A DNA stretch of 64,000 nucleotides from Dermatophagoides farinae. Lineage: Eukaryota > Arthropoda > Arachnida > Sarcoptiformes > Pyroglyphidae. Positions 1 through 12,109 of the stretch are shown here, piece after piece. The notes below the pieces were generated by a model. It was given only the letters and a program-made list of their open reading frames with translations. It made no database searches and had not been told where the DNA came from. The position numbers and the translations under genes are program-made. The stretch is from NCBI RefSeq assembly GCF_024713945.1, contig NC_134678.1, positions 6,014,001 to 6,078,000 on the forward strand, in the 5' to 3' direction. How positions within the stretch are numbered: the first letter of the stretch is position 1; every line of letters starts with the position of its first letter.

Positions 1-419
1 TAAACAATTTGTTCATTAGTTATATTGATTGTTGAATCAAAAAAAAAAAGGTTGAACGGACAAATGATAATTTTTCACAAGGCTGAAAAGCTCTTGGTTT
101 ATCAGATCTGATGATTAGAAATGATGTGTGTTAATAATAATATAACATATCTCTAAATTTGAAAAAATGAATGATCCAAATTGATATTCAAATGAACAGG
201 CATTAATGAAAATAGGCGAATAAGAATGTATATTGATGCCATTAAACAGCTTGGTCTTCATTTCTAATTTGATATTTATCTAAATTGTTTCTTGAATCGG
301 TTACCATAGAATTCATTAGAATTCGATGATTATTTTAGATTTATGATTCATAGAAATTATAATGATGATAATTATTCTTATGAATGATTAGATATGATTC
401 ATCTTCATTTAATTTTTTT
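1..419. other. gene-free flank
   Basis: AT-rich sequence downstream of the acidic-protein gene, which reads away from it. I see no coding exon, RNA gene or repeat beyond short A/T runs. It may hold that gene's 3' untranslated region. Confidence 0.5.
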
Positions 420-1095
420 TTATATTAAATTCGTTTCAGCTTTACGAATCTCTTTGACAATTTGATCATGTTCTTCAAGCAATCGTGCAAATTCTTCTTT
501 CCGTAATCGAGCTGATGTCTAAAGAATTTGAAAAAAAAATTTAAAAATTATTTGATTGATAAATAACAAGCTTACAATTAACGATTGAACCACATCATCA
601 TATTCTTTAGCTTTTTTAGGCTGATCTAAATAAAAATAAATATAATGTAAATTTTTGAGAATTAAAAAAAAAATAGAGAAAAAACTTACCATAATAAAGA
701 TCTTCAAATACTGAAATTGGTCCGGCAATCGTTTTTCGACGTTCACTTATACGTATCGGTGATATACGTAGTTCATCATCATTAAAGCTATCATCATCAT
801 TTGTTTCTTCATCAACATCAACATTAACTGCTGGTTCAACAATGATACTGACCGAATGGACTAAATTTGGCCGTCGTTGTTGTTGTGGATTATTCATAAA
901 CATTAATTGTTGTCCATGTTGTTTATCATCATCATCGTCATTCGGAATCATCATCATCATCATATCACTGGAATGATCCAATTTTTGTTTAGTCAATTCA
1001 TCATCATCATCATCAAATACAATACTATCATAATCTTGTTGATTCATAGTGTTTTCATCAATCGAATGTAATGTTATTTGATCATCCATTATCAT
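420..1095 (-). CDS. unrecognised acidic protein with C-terminal helix
   Basis: Three exons on the minus strand: 1095-690, 625-576 and 518-420, joined in frame by GT-AG introns, giving about 184 residues. The start could be 1095 or the in-frame ATG at 1089. The N-terminal two thirds is low-complexity, with runs of Asp, Met and Asn/Gln. A more conserved-looking segment follows, with a basic ERRKTIAG patch just before FEDLYY. The last 50 residues (EYDDVVQSLI, RLRKEEFARLLEEHDQ) look like an amphipathic or coiled-coil helix. No signal peptide or membrane segment is visible. I do not recognise the family. Introns in phase and the charged C-terminal helix argue that it is real. Function unknown. Confidence 0.6.
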
Positions 1096-2958
1096 ACGTT
1101 CAATAGTGAATGAATTGGATTATATAATAATACAAGTGATAATGAATGAATATATATAAATACCCTAATTGTGTTTCACACACACACAGAGTACTCAAAA
1201 AAAAAAAAAAAAATAGTGAGAAAAAAGTAGCTCTAAATGTTCCAAAAAAAAACTTTCATGATAGAAATCTAAAAGAAAATGTAGAAATCTATTTTTGACT
1301 ACTTTTTTATTTGTCAATGAGAAAAAAAAATGATATCTACGTCTGCTTCGGCGTCTATATGCGTGTAAGCGTCAATGGCAATGATGATAGTGGATGATAA
1401 TTGTTGTTGTTGTTGTTGGTCGCAATACCGTTATTGTTTCATCATCATGATCATCAAATGAAAAAGATTTTTTTTCTTCTTTGTGGTTCTCGATTCTGAT
1501 TGGCCTTTATATTTGGGCTGATGAATGAGAATGATTGTTTTGAACTTTTTTTTTATATTATTCAATTCAATTCAATACTATTGAGAGATATATTATAGCA
1601 ACAATCGATAAATTTTTTTTTTATTGAACGTGTTATTTGATGATGACGATGGTGATGATGATGGTGATTTCAATCAATATTATTATTGTTGTTGTTGTTG
1701 ATGATGATGAAAATATATCTGATTTTGTATTTGATCATTTTTTCGAGCATTCAAGAGTAATAGTGAAATCTATCAAGAAAAAAAAACTATATATAACATT
1801 AGTATATTAATATATATGGCATTCATTCATTCATGATTTGCGCGTAAACCCGAACACCGACCTACCATCAAAACGAATAAAGGATAGAGACAGAACCTAT
1901 CGTCGTCGTCGTTGTTGTCGTCGCGCTATCGTCATCATCTCTCTCGATTTGTGTATGTAAAAAAAAGGATCGACAATCAAACCGTTTCAAGAACATATTC
2001 TATAACGGCGTATTTTTTTTTGCATTGAGCTGGAGTTTGCTCCATAAACATGGCCAATATATTAATGAATATATAAAAAAAACGGTGACGACTACTAAAA
2101 AAAAACAGAAAACATTTTTAGTAGATAGTTTCCAAGTGCACATATACGTGGGAAAAATAGGAATTTATATAGAATTTTAAGTGGCAAAAAAAAATAACTA
2201 TAGATCGATATTTTTTTCCAAAACTTAATGGAAACAATAACACAATCAATGAATGGTCGAATCTACAAAATAATAATGCTATAATAATGATGATGATGAT
2301 GGCATTGTTTTGTTGTTGTTGTTGTTTTTGTTTTCAAAATTGAAATAAGATCAGTTTTTTTGTTTCATAACATTGACACCGTACCGTGTACGACCAACAA
2401 CATATCATCATGATGATTATTTTAAGATTAAATTTCACAACTTTTCCATTGTGTTTTGATTAGATGATTTTGTCATTACTATTTTTTTTCCATTTACACT
2501 CAAATAGCTTATCAATGTGAATGTAATAGCGTAAACATTAATGTTTTTTTTTTCTGTCTTTCGACAGAATTCGATCATATAATGATATTTATTTTTAACT
2601 ATAATTGTATATACAATGGTTTCTGAAATTTTCACATTAATCTTGTCAGATATTGAAAAGAATGTATGCATGTGAATTGCAAATTGATTTATCGATCACA
2701 TATTTTGACATTTTAAAAACAACAGAGAGAAAGAGAAAAAAAAATGTGAAAAAAATGATATAGTACTCATATCTATGGTTTTGTTTTGCTAGATACGCGA
2801 AACAAGTGAGAGCCTGTTCGTAGCCAACAGCTGATTAAATGTATGTATTCGTGATTGTTGTTGAAAATATATTTTTTTTCGTTTAACATTTATTGTTATT
2901 GATTCGAACAGATTTCGTTAAATATCATCCAGATTTATATATTCCAAAGAATCATACG
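1096..2958. other. intergenic region between divergent genes
   Basis: About 1.9 kb between two divergently transcribed genes. It holds A/T runs, short GTT and GAT repeats (near 1403-1420, 1640-1665, 1684-1710 and 2288-2325) and a more GC-rich island near 1840-1950 with CGTCGT repeats. Presumably it carries both promoters. No gene or RNA is supported. Confidence 0.5.
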
Positions 2959-4520
2959 ATGAATTCTTCATGGATAATATACGCATTTATAATTATTATT
3001 TATGATAAATTTGTCATCTCCGAATATGGATCAAATGAAACATGTTATGATTTTTCTGTTTCACCTGAAAACGTTTTCTTAGAAGGGAGTAAATATCGAC
3101 TATTTTCAACAAAAACTACATATCTTACTGCACGAGAAGAAATTCGAAAAATCTTTCCATCCGAATGGCCCAATGAAATTGAACAATGTACGCCGGTATA
3201 TATGTTTTTCTTGAATCGTCATTCAATACGATATCCATCAGCCAAAGAAATTAACAAATTTAACATTTTATTAAATACATTTCGTGAAGAATTACTTAAT
3301 TCTGGCAAACTAAGTTATCGTATGTTCATCTATCTGGCCACATGGCGTTTTCGAATGTCAGAGGTTGATGATAATCATGTCAGTTATACGGGTAAATTAG
3401 AAACGGCTCAAACAGGTCAGTACGCAACGATCAATTAATGGAATTCTTTCTAATCTTTATTTGTAATTTATTTGTTTTAAAGCTAAAATTTTCTATAAAT
3501 TGTTTCCAACACTGCTTGACATTGATAAGATTAATTTTGATGTTGGAATATCGACAAAAATTCGAACCGAAGAAACGGCTGATGCTTTTATCGGTTCATT
3601 GATCAATATTCAACTAGATCGTGGACAAAATCTTGAATCAAAAAATGGTAAAAAATCATGAATTTATGATTAATTTTTGGATTATTTTTTTTCTAATGGG
3701 TTGCCATCTATCTTTTTTTATATTATCTTAAAAAAATGTAGAAATCAAACAAACAAAATTCAAAAAATTCTCCAAAGATGTTTTAATGTCTCATAAAAAA
3801 TGCAAAGGCCTTATTATTGATTCATCGGGTTCGAAAATTCCAAAATCACAAAAATATTTGAAACTTCTTGAAAGCAAACCAATTAAAATGATGTTGATAA
3901 ATTTTAGCCAAAGAAATGGACTTGAATACACGATTAAGATTGAATCGTTAATAATGCTGTACAAAGCTTGTTCTTATGAAACGGCCATTTTTGCATTTTC
4001 TCCATGGTGTCATTTGTTTACACAATCGGAACTGAAAATCATTGAATATTTGCTTGATGTTGATGAATATCATGATGCATATCAGATACAGCCACATCGA
4101 AAAATGGCCTGTTCAATAATTGGAGATTTGCAATCTAAACTTGAAACCATAATACGACAAGAAACCACCACGAATACGACGTTATATTTTTCACATGAAA
4201 ATTTACTTTCCAAAGTTTTTAGCTATTTTGGACTGTTCAATAAGTTTCCCGAAATTAATCTATCACCAGATGATACTCGTATCTGTATTCCTGATAATAG
4301 GGAATGGCGTTCCAGTTTGGTTGTGCCATTCGGCACCAATTTTGTTGCCATACTCTACAAATGTAATCATCAAGCATATAAGGTTTTAACATTAGTCAAT
4401 GAAATTCCGGTTATTGTACGTGGCTGTAATAGCTCATTATGTGATATTGATAAATTTTTTAACGAATTTCACAATGAACGAATTGAATGTGATTTACCAA
4501 AAATTTGTAAGATATCCTAG
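2959..4520 (+). CDS. MINPP1-like histidine-acid phosphatase, altered active site
   Basis: Exons 2959-3415, 3483-3647 and 3742-4520 join in frame to 466 residues, close to the roughly 490 of multiple inositol polyphosphate phosphatase 1. The start is the ATG followed by a hydrophobic signal peptide (about residues 1-21), so it is secreted or luminal. Family members remove phosphates from InsP5/InsP6 using an N-terminal RHGxRxP motif (His nucleophile) and a C-terminal HAE proton donor. Here the first motif reads RHSIRYP (residues 87-93), with Ser for Gly, and the second reads SHENLL (His near 359), where Glu directly follows His instead of being one further on. The C-terminal NREWRSSLVVPFGTN stretch fits MINPP1. 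Family membership is firm; whether it is active is open. Confidence 0.85.
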
Positions 4521-5091
4521 AATTGTGAATTCAATATCTCCATGCTTTTTGCAATCACATAGAAATTCTGTTCGAATTGACAATTTTTTTTATATATATA
4601 GAGAATAGCTATATAGGAATAAAAATTTGAGCTTATTTTTTATTCTATTTTTCTGACTCTAGCATGAAATCCTTTTGACCAAACAAAAAAAAACGTTCGA
4701 CTCAAAATTCCAAAAACATTAAATCATTGTTCCACTAAGAAACAAAAAATGTATGTCTGTGTGCGTGTGTGTTTATATATATTGGCCATTTGGTGCGCGT
4801 GTTCACGGTCGATCGTAATTGTCGCAAAAAAATGGTGGAGTCTTTCTATAGTCTCGGTTTCTCAGTTTTCGGTCGTCGCATCGTTTTTTTTTTTGATGTT
4901 ATTGTTGTTGTTGCCATCATTAATGTTGTTGGATTAAGAAACCCTTCTTTTTTTACAATAACTTGTTAATTATTACCGAAAAAAAAATTTAAACAATGAA
5001 ATCTATATTATAAATAAAAAATGATAATAATAAAATGTTTTAAAAATTTTTTATTTTTTTTGAAAATTTGAGAATTTAAATTTATTGAAGA
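4521..5091. other. intergenic region
   Basis: The 3' flank of the phosphatase gene and 5' flank of the neuroligin-like gene, both on the plus strand. An AATAAA-type signal lies near 4618. The rest is AT-rich with T/GTT runs. No further gene seen. Confidence 0.5.
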
Positions 5092-8000
5092 ATGTCATCA
5101 TTTAATCAATGGAATTTTTGTTTTCACAAATTTCTGTCAATATTCTTAATATTATTATCAATAACTAAATGTTCGACATTGGCTAATCAACGTTTGAGCA
5201 CCCGTACAATCAAAACCAAATATGGAACACTTCGTGGTATCATTATAAATCAATCATCATCGTCATCAGATAAAACGTATTTACAACCGGTCGAAGCCTT
5301 TCTTGGTAAATAATGTCATGTTATTTAATTAAAATTTTATGAATAAATTTGATCATTTTTTTCTAAAAAAAGGTGTTCCATATGCATCGCCTCCGGTGGG
5401 CAAGCTCAGATTCATGCCACCAGTAACGCCAGCCATTTGGTCCGATATAAAAATGCCAACACTTTTGGTCCAGTTTGTCCTCAACGACTTCCGAATTTAC
5501 GAAACGAAACATTAGCATTGCAAAAAATGACTAAAGGGAGGCTAAAAATTCTGACAAAATGGCAGGAAATGCTTAAAAATCAAAGCGAAGATTGTTTGTA
5601 TCTGAATATTTACACGCCATTCAGCAGTAAGTGTTTTTTTTTGGTGAGATAATTACAAACTACTTATATCATACATTTTAGCCAACAATAAGGGACTCAT
5701 TCGTTTTCCTGTATTGGTATTTATTCATGGTGAATCTTATGATTGGAATGCTGGTTCTGTTTATGATGGATCAATATTGGCCAGTCATTCCAACATTGTC
5801 GTAGTAACAATCAATTTTCGCCTCGGCATTTTAGGTACTTCATATTTTATATTTTGGTTTTTTTTTACGAATTTTTATTTTAATTTAATATAAAACAACG
5901 AACCAGGTTTTTTTCCTTCATTGGGAGGTACGGCTAGGGGCAATTTCGGACTAATGGACCAAGTTGCAGCATTACATTGGATTCAAGAAAATATTCGCGA
6001 ATTCAACGGTGATGAAAGAAATGTCACTATAATCGGTTACGGACATGGTGCAGCTTGCATTAATTTTTTAATGCTTTCGCCAATGGCTAGAGGTATGTAT
6101 TTATTTATGACATTTTTTTTGATGAAAATAAATTTAATTTTTTTTATTATGATCAATGTAAGGCCTTTTTCATCGTGCTATAATGATTAGTGGTTCGGCC
6201 TTGTCACCTTGGGCAATAGCGTCGGATTCAATTTTTCATGCCAAAAATTTTGCCAAAGTTTTAGGTTGTTTAGAGAATCCTAAAATGGAAAAAGATGTTC
6301 TAGAATGTTTACGACATAAAACTGTGCAAGAAATATTATCAATCGATCTGAAAATACCGACACATTTGACGGCTTTTGGACCGATTATTGATGGTATCGT
6401 CATACCTAATGACCCTCAAGTGTTAATGTCGAAACCAAATTCTATATTTGGAAGTTATGAATTATTATTCGGTGTAGTCAAAACTGAATCATATAATTTA
6501 TTTTCCATGTATGATGAAAGGCATGGCATCGATCTATCTCGACGAGATCGTTTATTACGAACATTGATTCGAAACTTATTCAATTATCATCTTCAAGTAA
6601 GTTTCATTATTCAAAAAGCTATTTTGAAAGTTTTTCTCCCAGATCTATCATTATAATATAATCATAATCATATATTGATTTATTCTATTTTCGAAGGAAA
6701 TATTTTTAACTATAGTCAATGAATACACTGATTGGACTCGTCCATTTTTACATCCGATCAGTTTATTCGATTCATTGATTGATATATTTAGTGATGCACT
6801 GATTGTGGCACCAACAATTCGTACGGGCCTTCTTCATTCAAAACAACAATCACATAGAACATACTTTTTTACATTCTCACATCAAACAGACAATAGCGAT
6901 TATCCAATACGTTTGGGTTGTATACACGGACAGGATATGGCCTATTTATTGGGAGCACCATTAGTTAATGGCATACAATTTTCTTGGTTTCCAAAAAATT
7001 ATTCACGTTTCGAAATGACTTTAGCCAAGATTTATATGAATTATTTGGCTAATTTCATCAAAACTGGGTATGTGAATGATTTAAACTATAGTTATGAAAT
7101 GAGTAAAATTTTATTCTTTTTTTTTATCTGAAAATATAGTGATCCAAATAAAAATGTAACAAACATGTATGATCATTATAATGTGAGCAGACAGCGCGAA
7201 TCATGGCCATTGTATGAAGAAATACAGCAGAAATATATTTCATTCGGTATATATTCAATTAATAGATAGATTCGAAATTGAAAATCATTCGATGAAATTT
7301 CTTCTTTTGTTTCCTTCTATCTGAATTAGATAACAAAATAAGTATTCAAGATCATTATCTTGCTCATCGTTTATCATATTGGTTCAATTTATTACCACAA
7401 TTACATAAACCAGGTGATGCTGATTTAAAAGTTCATCATTTATTAGAGGTATATATCGATAAGTTCAATAGAATTTTTTTTTTCATTCATTCTACTCTTA
7501 TTTACTCTTATAGTCACACAATAATATTCAAACCTATGATGGAATAATTCGTTATGGAACCTTATCGGCACCAGTTTCTTTCAATACATATTTTAGTTCT
7601 GAAAATCTTTATCCACAAAATCATTCTTCAACTTTTCAGTTATTTGGAACTAATAATCATCCAATTACACCGTTATTATCGGAAAACAGTATTCCGGATA
7701 GTCAACAAGGATTTATGTTAAATAATAGGAAAATTATATTAAATGATTCTGATAGCATAAATAATAATCCCAGTCAAGAAGGTAGTGCCTTAGATTTGGT
7801 ACATAATATAGCTGCTACAAATGCATCATTCTCGATGATCGTACAATCCAATAATCTTTATACATGGCTAAGTCTGATAATAGCCATTGGCTGCTCATTG
7901 CTTATATTGAATGTTCTTGTTTTTGCCGGATTCTATTATCATAAAGATCGTAATCGTTTGGAAACAAAATTAAATCGACACAAACAGGTTTGATGATTAT

Positions 8001-8182
8001 AAAAGATAAATTGTCGTTTTTTTAAAATTAATTTCATCTTTTATTATTAGGAACAACCATCACGTAATAAAAAGCTCAATACTTCGAAAGGATTTAGTAT
8101 TAATAATCCGAACAATAATAATAATATTCCATTGTATAGAATCAATTCAATTACCGATGATTATAATAAACAGGCCACATGA
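5092..8182 (+). CDS. neuroligin-like cholinesterase-fold adhesion protein, frame broken once
   Basis: Ten exons: 5092-5305, 5373-5626, 5682-5834, 5907-6092, 6163-6596, 6697-7067, 7140-7246, 7330-7448, 7514-7987 and 8051-8182, about 814 residues. Order: signal peptide, extracellular cholinesterase-like domain starting [10 protein letters not shown], one transmembrane helix (coded near 7860-7930), short basic cytoplasmic tail ending NKQAT. Neuroligins are catalytically dead postsynaptic receptors for neurexins. Here the nucleophile elbow reads GYGHGA instead of GxSxG, so hydrolysis is not expected. [10 protein letters not shown] and [10 protein letters not shown] match neuroligins well. Exon 2 needs one extra base: codons up to WSD (5446) and codons from NAN (5452) lie in different frames, next to a five-A run at 5449-5453. 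All other exon joins keep frame. An undercalled homopolymer in the assembly is likelier than a pseudogene. Confidence 0.85.
5447..5455 (+). other. frame break in neuroligin exon 2
   Basis: The upstream part of the exon reads through TGG TCC GAT, and the downstream part is open only if one base is added. Adding one A to the A run would give W-S-D-I-K-N-A-N, which fits the family pattern W-x-x-I-R-N-A. Seen directly in the sequence; the cause is inferred. Confidence 0.85.
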
Positions 8183-8344
8183 ATCACGAATCTTTTTTGC
8201 ATCATTTATCAAGTTATATTTCAGGAAATTCCCTAATGTATTTAGAGAATCGAACATTTTTTTTTCTTCACACTATAATAATCCATATATGTACCTATTA
8301 TGTGCCTTTAGAGAAGGATATAATATATCCGTTAAAATTTTCAA

Positions 8345-8366
8345 AATAAAACAAAAAGACTTTATT
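8345..8366. terminator. facing polyA signals of two convergent genes
   Basis: AATAAA on the plus strand at 8345-8350 lies about 160 bases after the neuroligin stop. TTTATT at 8361-8366 is AATAAA on the minus strand, about 50 bases past the USP30 stop. The two 3' ends therefore probably overlap. Confidence 0.65.
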
Positions 8367-8414
8367 TGAAAAATATTGTATTTTGTAATCTTAACATTGA
8401 TTATTATCAAATAT

Positions 8415-9911
8415 TTATTCTTTTTTGGTTTTCTCATAGAACAACATGTAAGCACAGCTTGCAAACACTTCTTTTTTACTAACTTCTTTGACAACAAGAT
8501 CGGATGTATAATACCATTTGGTTTTTGAACGACTATTGTTGCAATTAATGGTGGTGGGCGATTTCGATCTTCGATAACAGACAAAATGACCAGAATGATC
8601 ATTACCCAAATGAACAATAACAGAATTTAATATATAAATGTATTGAGCAGAAATTCCTTCGTGGATCATTTGTTGCTTTTCGTTATCACCAACAGATTTT
8701 GTTTGTTCACGATTTTTCAGTTTTATTGAATTATGTTTGAATGGATCCATAATTAAAACTTCAGGAAATTTTATGTGATCGACCCTTTTGGATTGATTGC
8801 CTTCCAACCAAACTAAACGATGAACATGAAAACAAAGTAATCGAGGTAGCTTTATTAATTCTATTCGTTTGGAGAATGTTGATTTTTTATTACAATATTG
8901 ACAAGAAAAATCTTCAATTTCTTCTTCACGTATAAACTTATTCAAACACATTTCCAGTGAAATGGATGTTCCAATTTGAAGTGATGACGATGAAGGAAGA
9001 CTTAACGATATTGAATTGAAAATATCGAGATGTATCGGATAACTGTGATGACAGTTTTGACATTTTAAATGATTTGACAGAATGCCTCGAGTGGGTAATA
9101 AATTCTTTGAATTCATTGGGATTTTCGTCATCGATTCCATTGGATTACGGACTCGAGTGATCAATTTGATTTTATTATTAAGCTCATCCACACTATTATG
9201 ATCACAATGATTCGATTGAACACTATCTCGGATCGATAATGCTAGTGATAATTGATTAGATTCAAAATCGATAGTTGAAAGCAGGACGCTGAATAGCTCG
9301 AAAGCATCCTTTAATTGTAATAATTTGATATGAAAATTACAAATTTATCAACTAATGTAAAATTACTTACCTGTTCGTCTGCAGAAAACATCCAACGATG
9401 TTTTCGTAGAGAATCTAGAACACCTTCAGGAGTGAGTACTTCAGGACTATCACAGTCAATTTTATTATTGATTCCTAAAGAATAAAATATTAAAGTTTCA
9501 ATTAATAATTTATAATGAATATAAAACATCTAAATATCATTACTATCAACAATAAAGGATAATTGTCGGATGAGATTAGAATCGGTCTTTAATTTGGCGT
9601 TAGCTGTTGTACTCAGCCAGTTAACCATTGAATCACTACTGGCCAATGATTGCAATATTGAATTGATGAAACAATTATTTTTGACATTTCTCAATCCACG
9701 AATATATAATTCTATATGTTGAAACAAAATAATTATAATTATATTCTATATCAATCTGAAAAGAATATGTATTTTTTTTTTTACTTTTTTTAGATGAATC
9801 TGACGAGAAACCAAAGAAAACATATGCAAGAGAAACAGCACCAATAGCGGAAACGCCCACTATGTACAATATTTCAGTATCAATCATTATCACCATTCCA
9901 GTTCCAAACAT
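8415..9911 (-). CDS. USP30: USP30-type mitochondrial deubiquitinase
   Basis: Exons on the minus strand: 9911-9785, 9711-9544, 9474-9371 and 9308-8415, 430 residues. An N-terminal membrane helix (about residues 14-32) precedes a basic KKK, as in USP30, which anchors in the mitochondrial outer membrane and opposes Parkin/PINK1 mitophagy. The Cys box reads VKNNCFINSILQSL (Cys about 55). The second box reads EQDAFELF, where USPs normally have QDAHELF. Two CxxC pairs (about 216/219 and 269/272) could bind zinc. The His box is HSGHFVCYRR (His 374), and WYYTSD keeps the Ser (402) that replaces Asp in USP30's C-H-S triad. An upstream in-frame ATG at 9989 would add a second hydrophobic stretch; 9911 fits the family's short N-terminus better. 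Confidence 0.88.
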
Positions 9912-10230
9912 AATGAATAAATTTTTTACTATGTTGATGAATTCTGGACAGTAGAATTGAATCATCAAAATCAAGAAACAAAAAATCAAGTATGAGATTT
10001 ATTCAAAATAAACAGTCATGGATAAACATATGTGTTAATAGACATTTAAATAGAAAAAAATAGAATTCTAATTCTAATGTAACAGATATAATGATTAGAT
10101 GTAACAGATATAATGATTAGATAGATAGATAGATGAATTTTTTCAACTTATTAGAAAAAATAAAATATATCATATTGATAATAAAATTTAAATAAAAGTA
10201 AATGACGTTATAAAAAAAATAGAATAATAT
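9912..10230. other. short intergenic region
   Basis: Lies between USP30 and the F-box gene, both on the minus strand. It holds a 22-bp unit twice in tandem followed by GATA repeats (10077-10135). Otherwise AT-rich without recognisable elements. Confidence 0.5.
10077..10135. repeat. 22-bp tandem duplication plus GATA microsatellite
   Basis: The unit at 10077-10098 is repeated exactly at 10099-10120, then runs into ATAGATAGATAGAT. It lies in the short spacer between USP30 and the F-box gene. Confidence 0.85.
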
Positions 10231-11884
10231 TCAATGAGTATAACATCTATAGGTGAGATTGATCATTTTTTCTTCAGCAATTCGTTTCAAATGTATAAGA
10301 TGATCTAGTTTTAAACCGGGCCAATCAATGAAAAATATTGATTCAATACTGGGATGTTCTTTGATGAATGCTTCAATCAAATTTATTTGTTGAACAGGGA
10401 ATTGATATAATAATTCTAAATCATTCTGACATTGTATATGATCAATGTTTTTGACCATTTTTGCTTTCAGTGTAAACTCAATCCACAGGCATCGTAATTT
10501 AGATATGGACAACAATGATGAAAATAATGAGATCAAGCCTGAAGTCTGAAAAAGGTAATTAAAATATCAAAAATTACAAAAAAAAAGATGGATAATAAAA
10601 ATAAAAAATGAATACCTTTAAAACGACATCGATCAATTCAATTCGAGTCAAGTTGAGCAGTTGTTTACCATTCAAATGTTTGGACAAACTAGGATGAAAT
10701 TTCAGATCTAATAAGCGTAATCGAGATAAATTCTGGTGGTAACCACCCTTCAGAAATTGAATCAATAGATTTTTGGAACCTTTCAGGAGGTAGAAATCAA
10801 GTGTCAAACTTTTCAAATTCGTCCATGAATTTTCCATGTTATATTTAAATTTTGAATCATAATAAATCATAAAATTAAAATTTAATGCTAATAAATTTTC
10901 AAATTTTTTCACTGATTCAATTATGCTATAATTATCCCAATAGTGGTGGCTAGATTTTACCTAAGAAAAATAAAGATATGATGAGTATGATATTATCAAA
11001 ATAAATTTAAATACTTTGAGAAAACGAAGACAATGTAACAAAGGAGATATTGCCAGATTATCAATGAATTTATGAGGTGAATCAATTGTTTTCATGTGTG
11101 GAATCTTGAAAAAATACAACGATAGAAACTCGAGATTATTTTTAAGTTTGCTGAAAGCATTAGGTAATGAATCAAAATCATCTTCGGTTTGCGAAAATAT
11201 TGTTAAATGTAATTGATTGAGCATAGGGGAACGATAAAACAAATGACGAAAAAAATAACTCTTCAAAAATAAATTATCGATGGAAAGATGTTGTAATTGA
11301 TTGCCTAAACAATACAAAAACATATTGGCATCATATAATGATTTGAATGATATGAATTCGAGTTTTAGACAATATAAATTTGGACAATGTTTGGAGATAA
11401 AGTAGGACAAATCGGCTGTCATATCGAATCCCCTCAAGTCCAGAGATTCAAGAGATGAACACTTTTTTAAGATACATTTCAATAATGATTCACGGCAATC
11501 TATGCACTGAATAATATGAATTTGTTTAGAATTGATAAATTTTTTTTTTTGAAACAATTCAAATCATACCTGTTTGAACAAAACTAAATTTGTAGAGAAA
11601 AATTCTTGAGGTATATGTCGAGGATCATTACAATACCATCGTTCAATTAATTCATCATTTTCTTTTTTGATTCTGGATAAAACTTTTGGATATGATAATT
11701 GTAGCTTTTTCTCCACATCTACATTGTAAATGCCTATGGATTTTATATGTTTTAATTCATCTTCAAGTAATCGAAAGCATTGGGAATGTTTTAAAAATAT
11801 TCTGGAAATTTTTTTCCGTTCATCTATAGGTAGATATTGAAGAATATGATAGAAACAATCATTGGGAAGAGCGTTTATATCCAT
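10231..11884 (-). CDS. F-box protein with leucine-rich C-terminal region
   Basis: Exons on the minus strand: 11884-11570, 11506-11015, 10960-10616 and 10545-10231, 488 residues, all joins in frame. The N-terminus (about residues 4-45, starting INALPNDCFYHILQYLP) is a typical F-box, which binds Skp1 in an SCF ubiquitin ligase. The remainder has irregular leucine-rich segments, such as SSLESLDLRGFD and CPNLYCLKLEF, that suggest a curved substrate-binding LRR domain. No transmembrane segment. The substrate cannot be read from the sequence. It is divergent from INTS13 with about 225 bases between start codons, so the two may share a promoter. Confidence 0.8.
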
Positions 11885-12109
11885 TAATCCATTAATGATA
11901 TTTCATTGTCGATTCTAAACATGTAAAATGTTCATAAAATGTTTCATGCACACATGTATTTATTCATTGACAATTCTTATGATTTGGATTCAATGATATC
12001 ACAATAATATTGTCATTGTTATTTGAAGTACACATAGGTAGAAATAGCCGCAGCTAGAATATAGAAAAATTTCACATGAGAAATTTTAGATTTTAATGAT
12101 TAAATCACG
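11885..12109. promoter_or_regulatory. shared divergent promoter region
   Basis: Only 225 bases separate the start codons of the F-box gene (minus) and INTS13 (plus), so both promoters must lie here or overlap. No clear TATA box is visible. Inferred from layout only. Confidence 0.5.

Noticed and set aside
9912-9989. Upstream in-frame start of USP30
   Set aside because: It would add 26 mostly hydrophobic residues before the membrane anchor; USP30 N-termini have a single helix. Not excluded without 5' RNA data.
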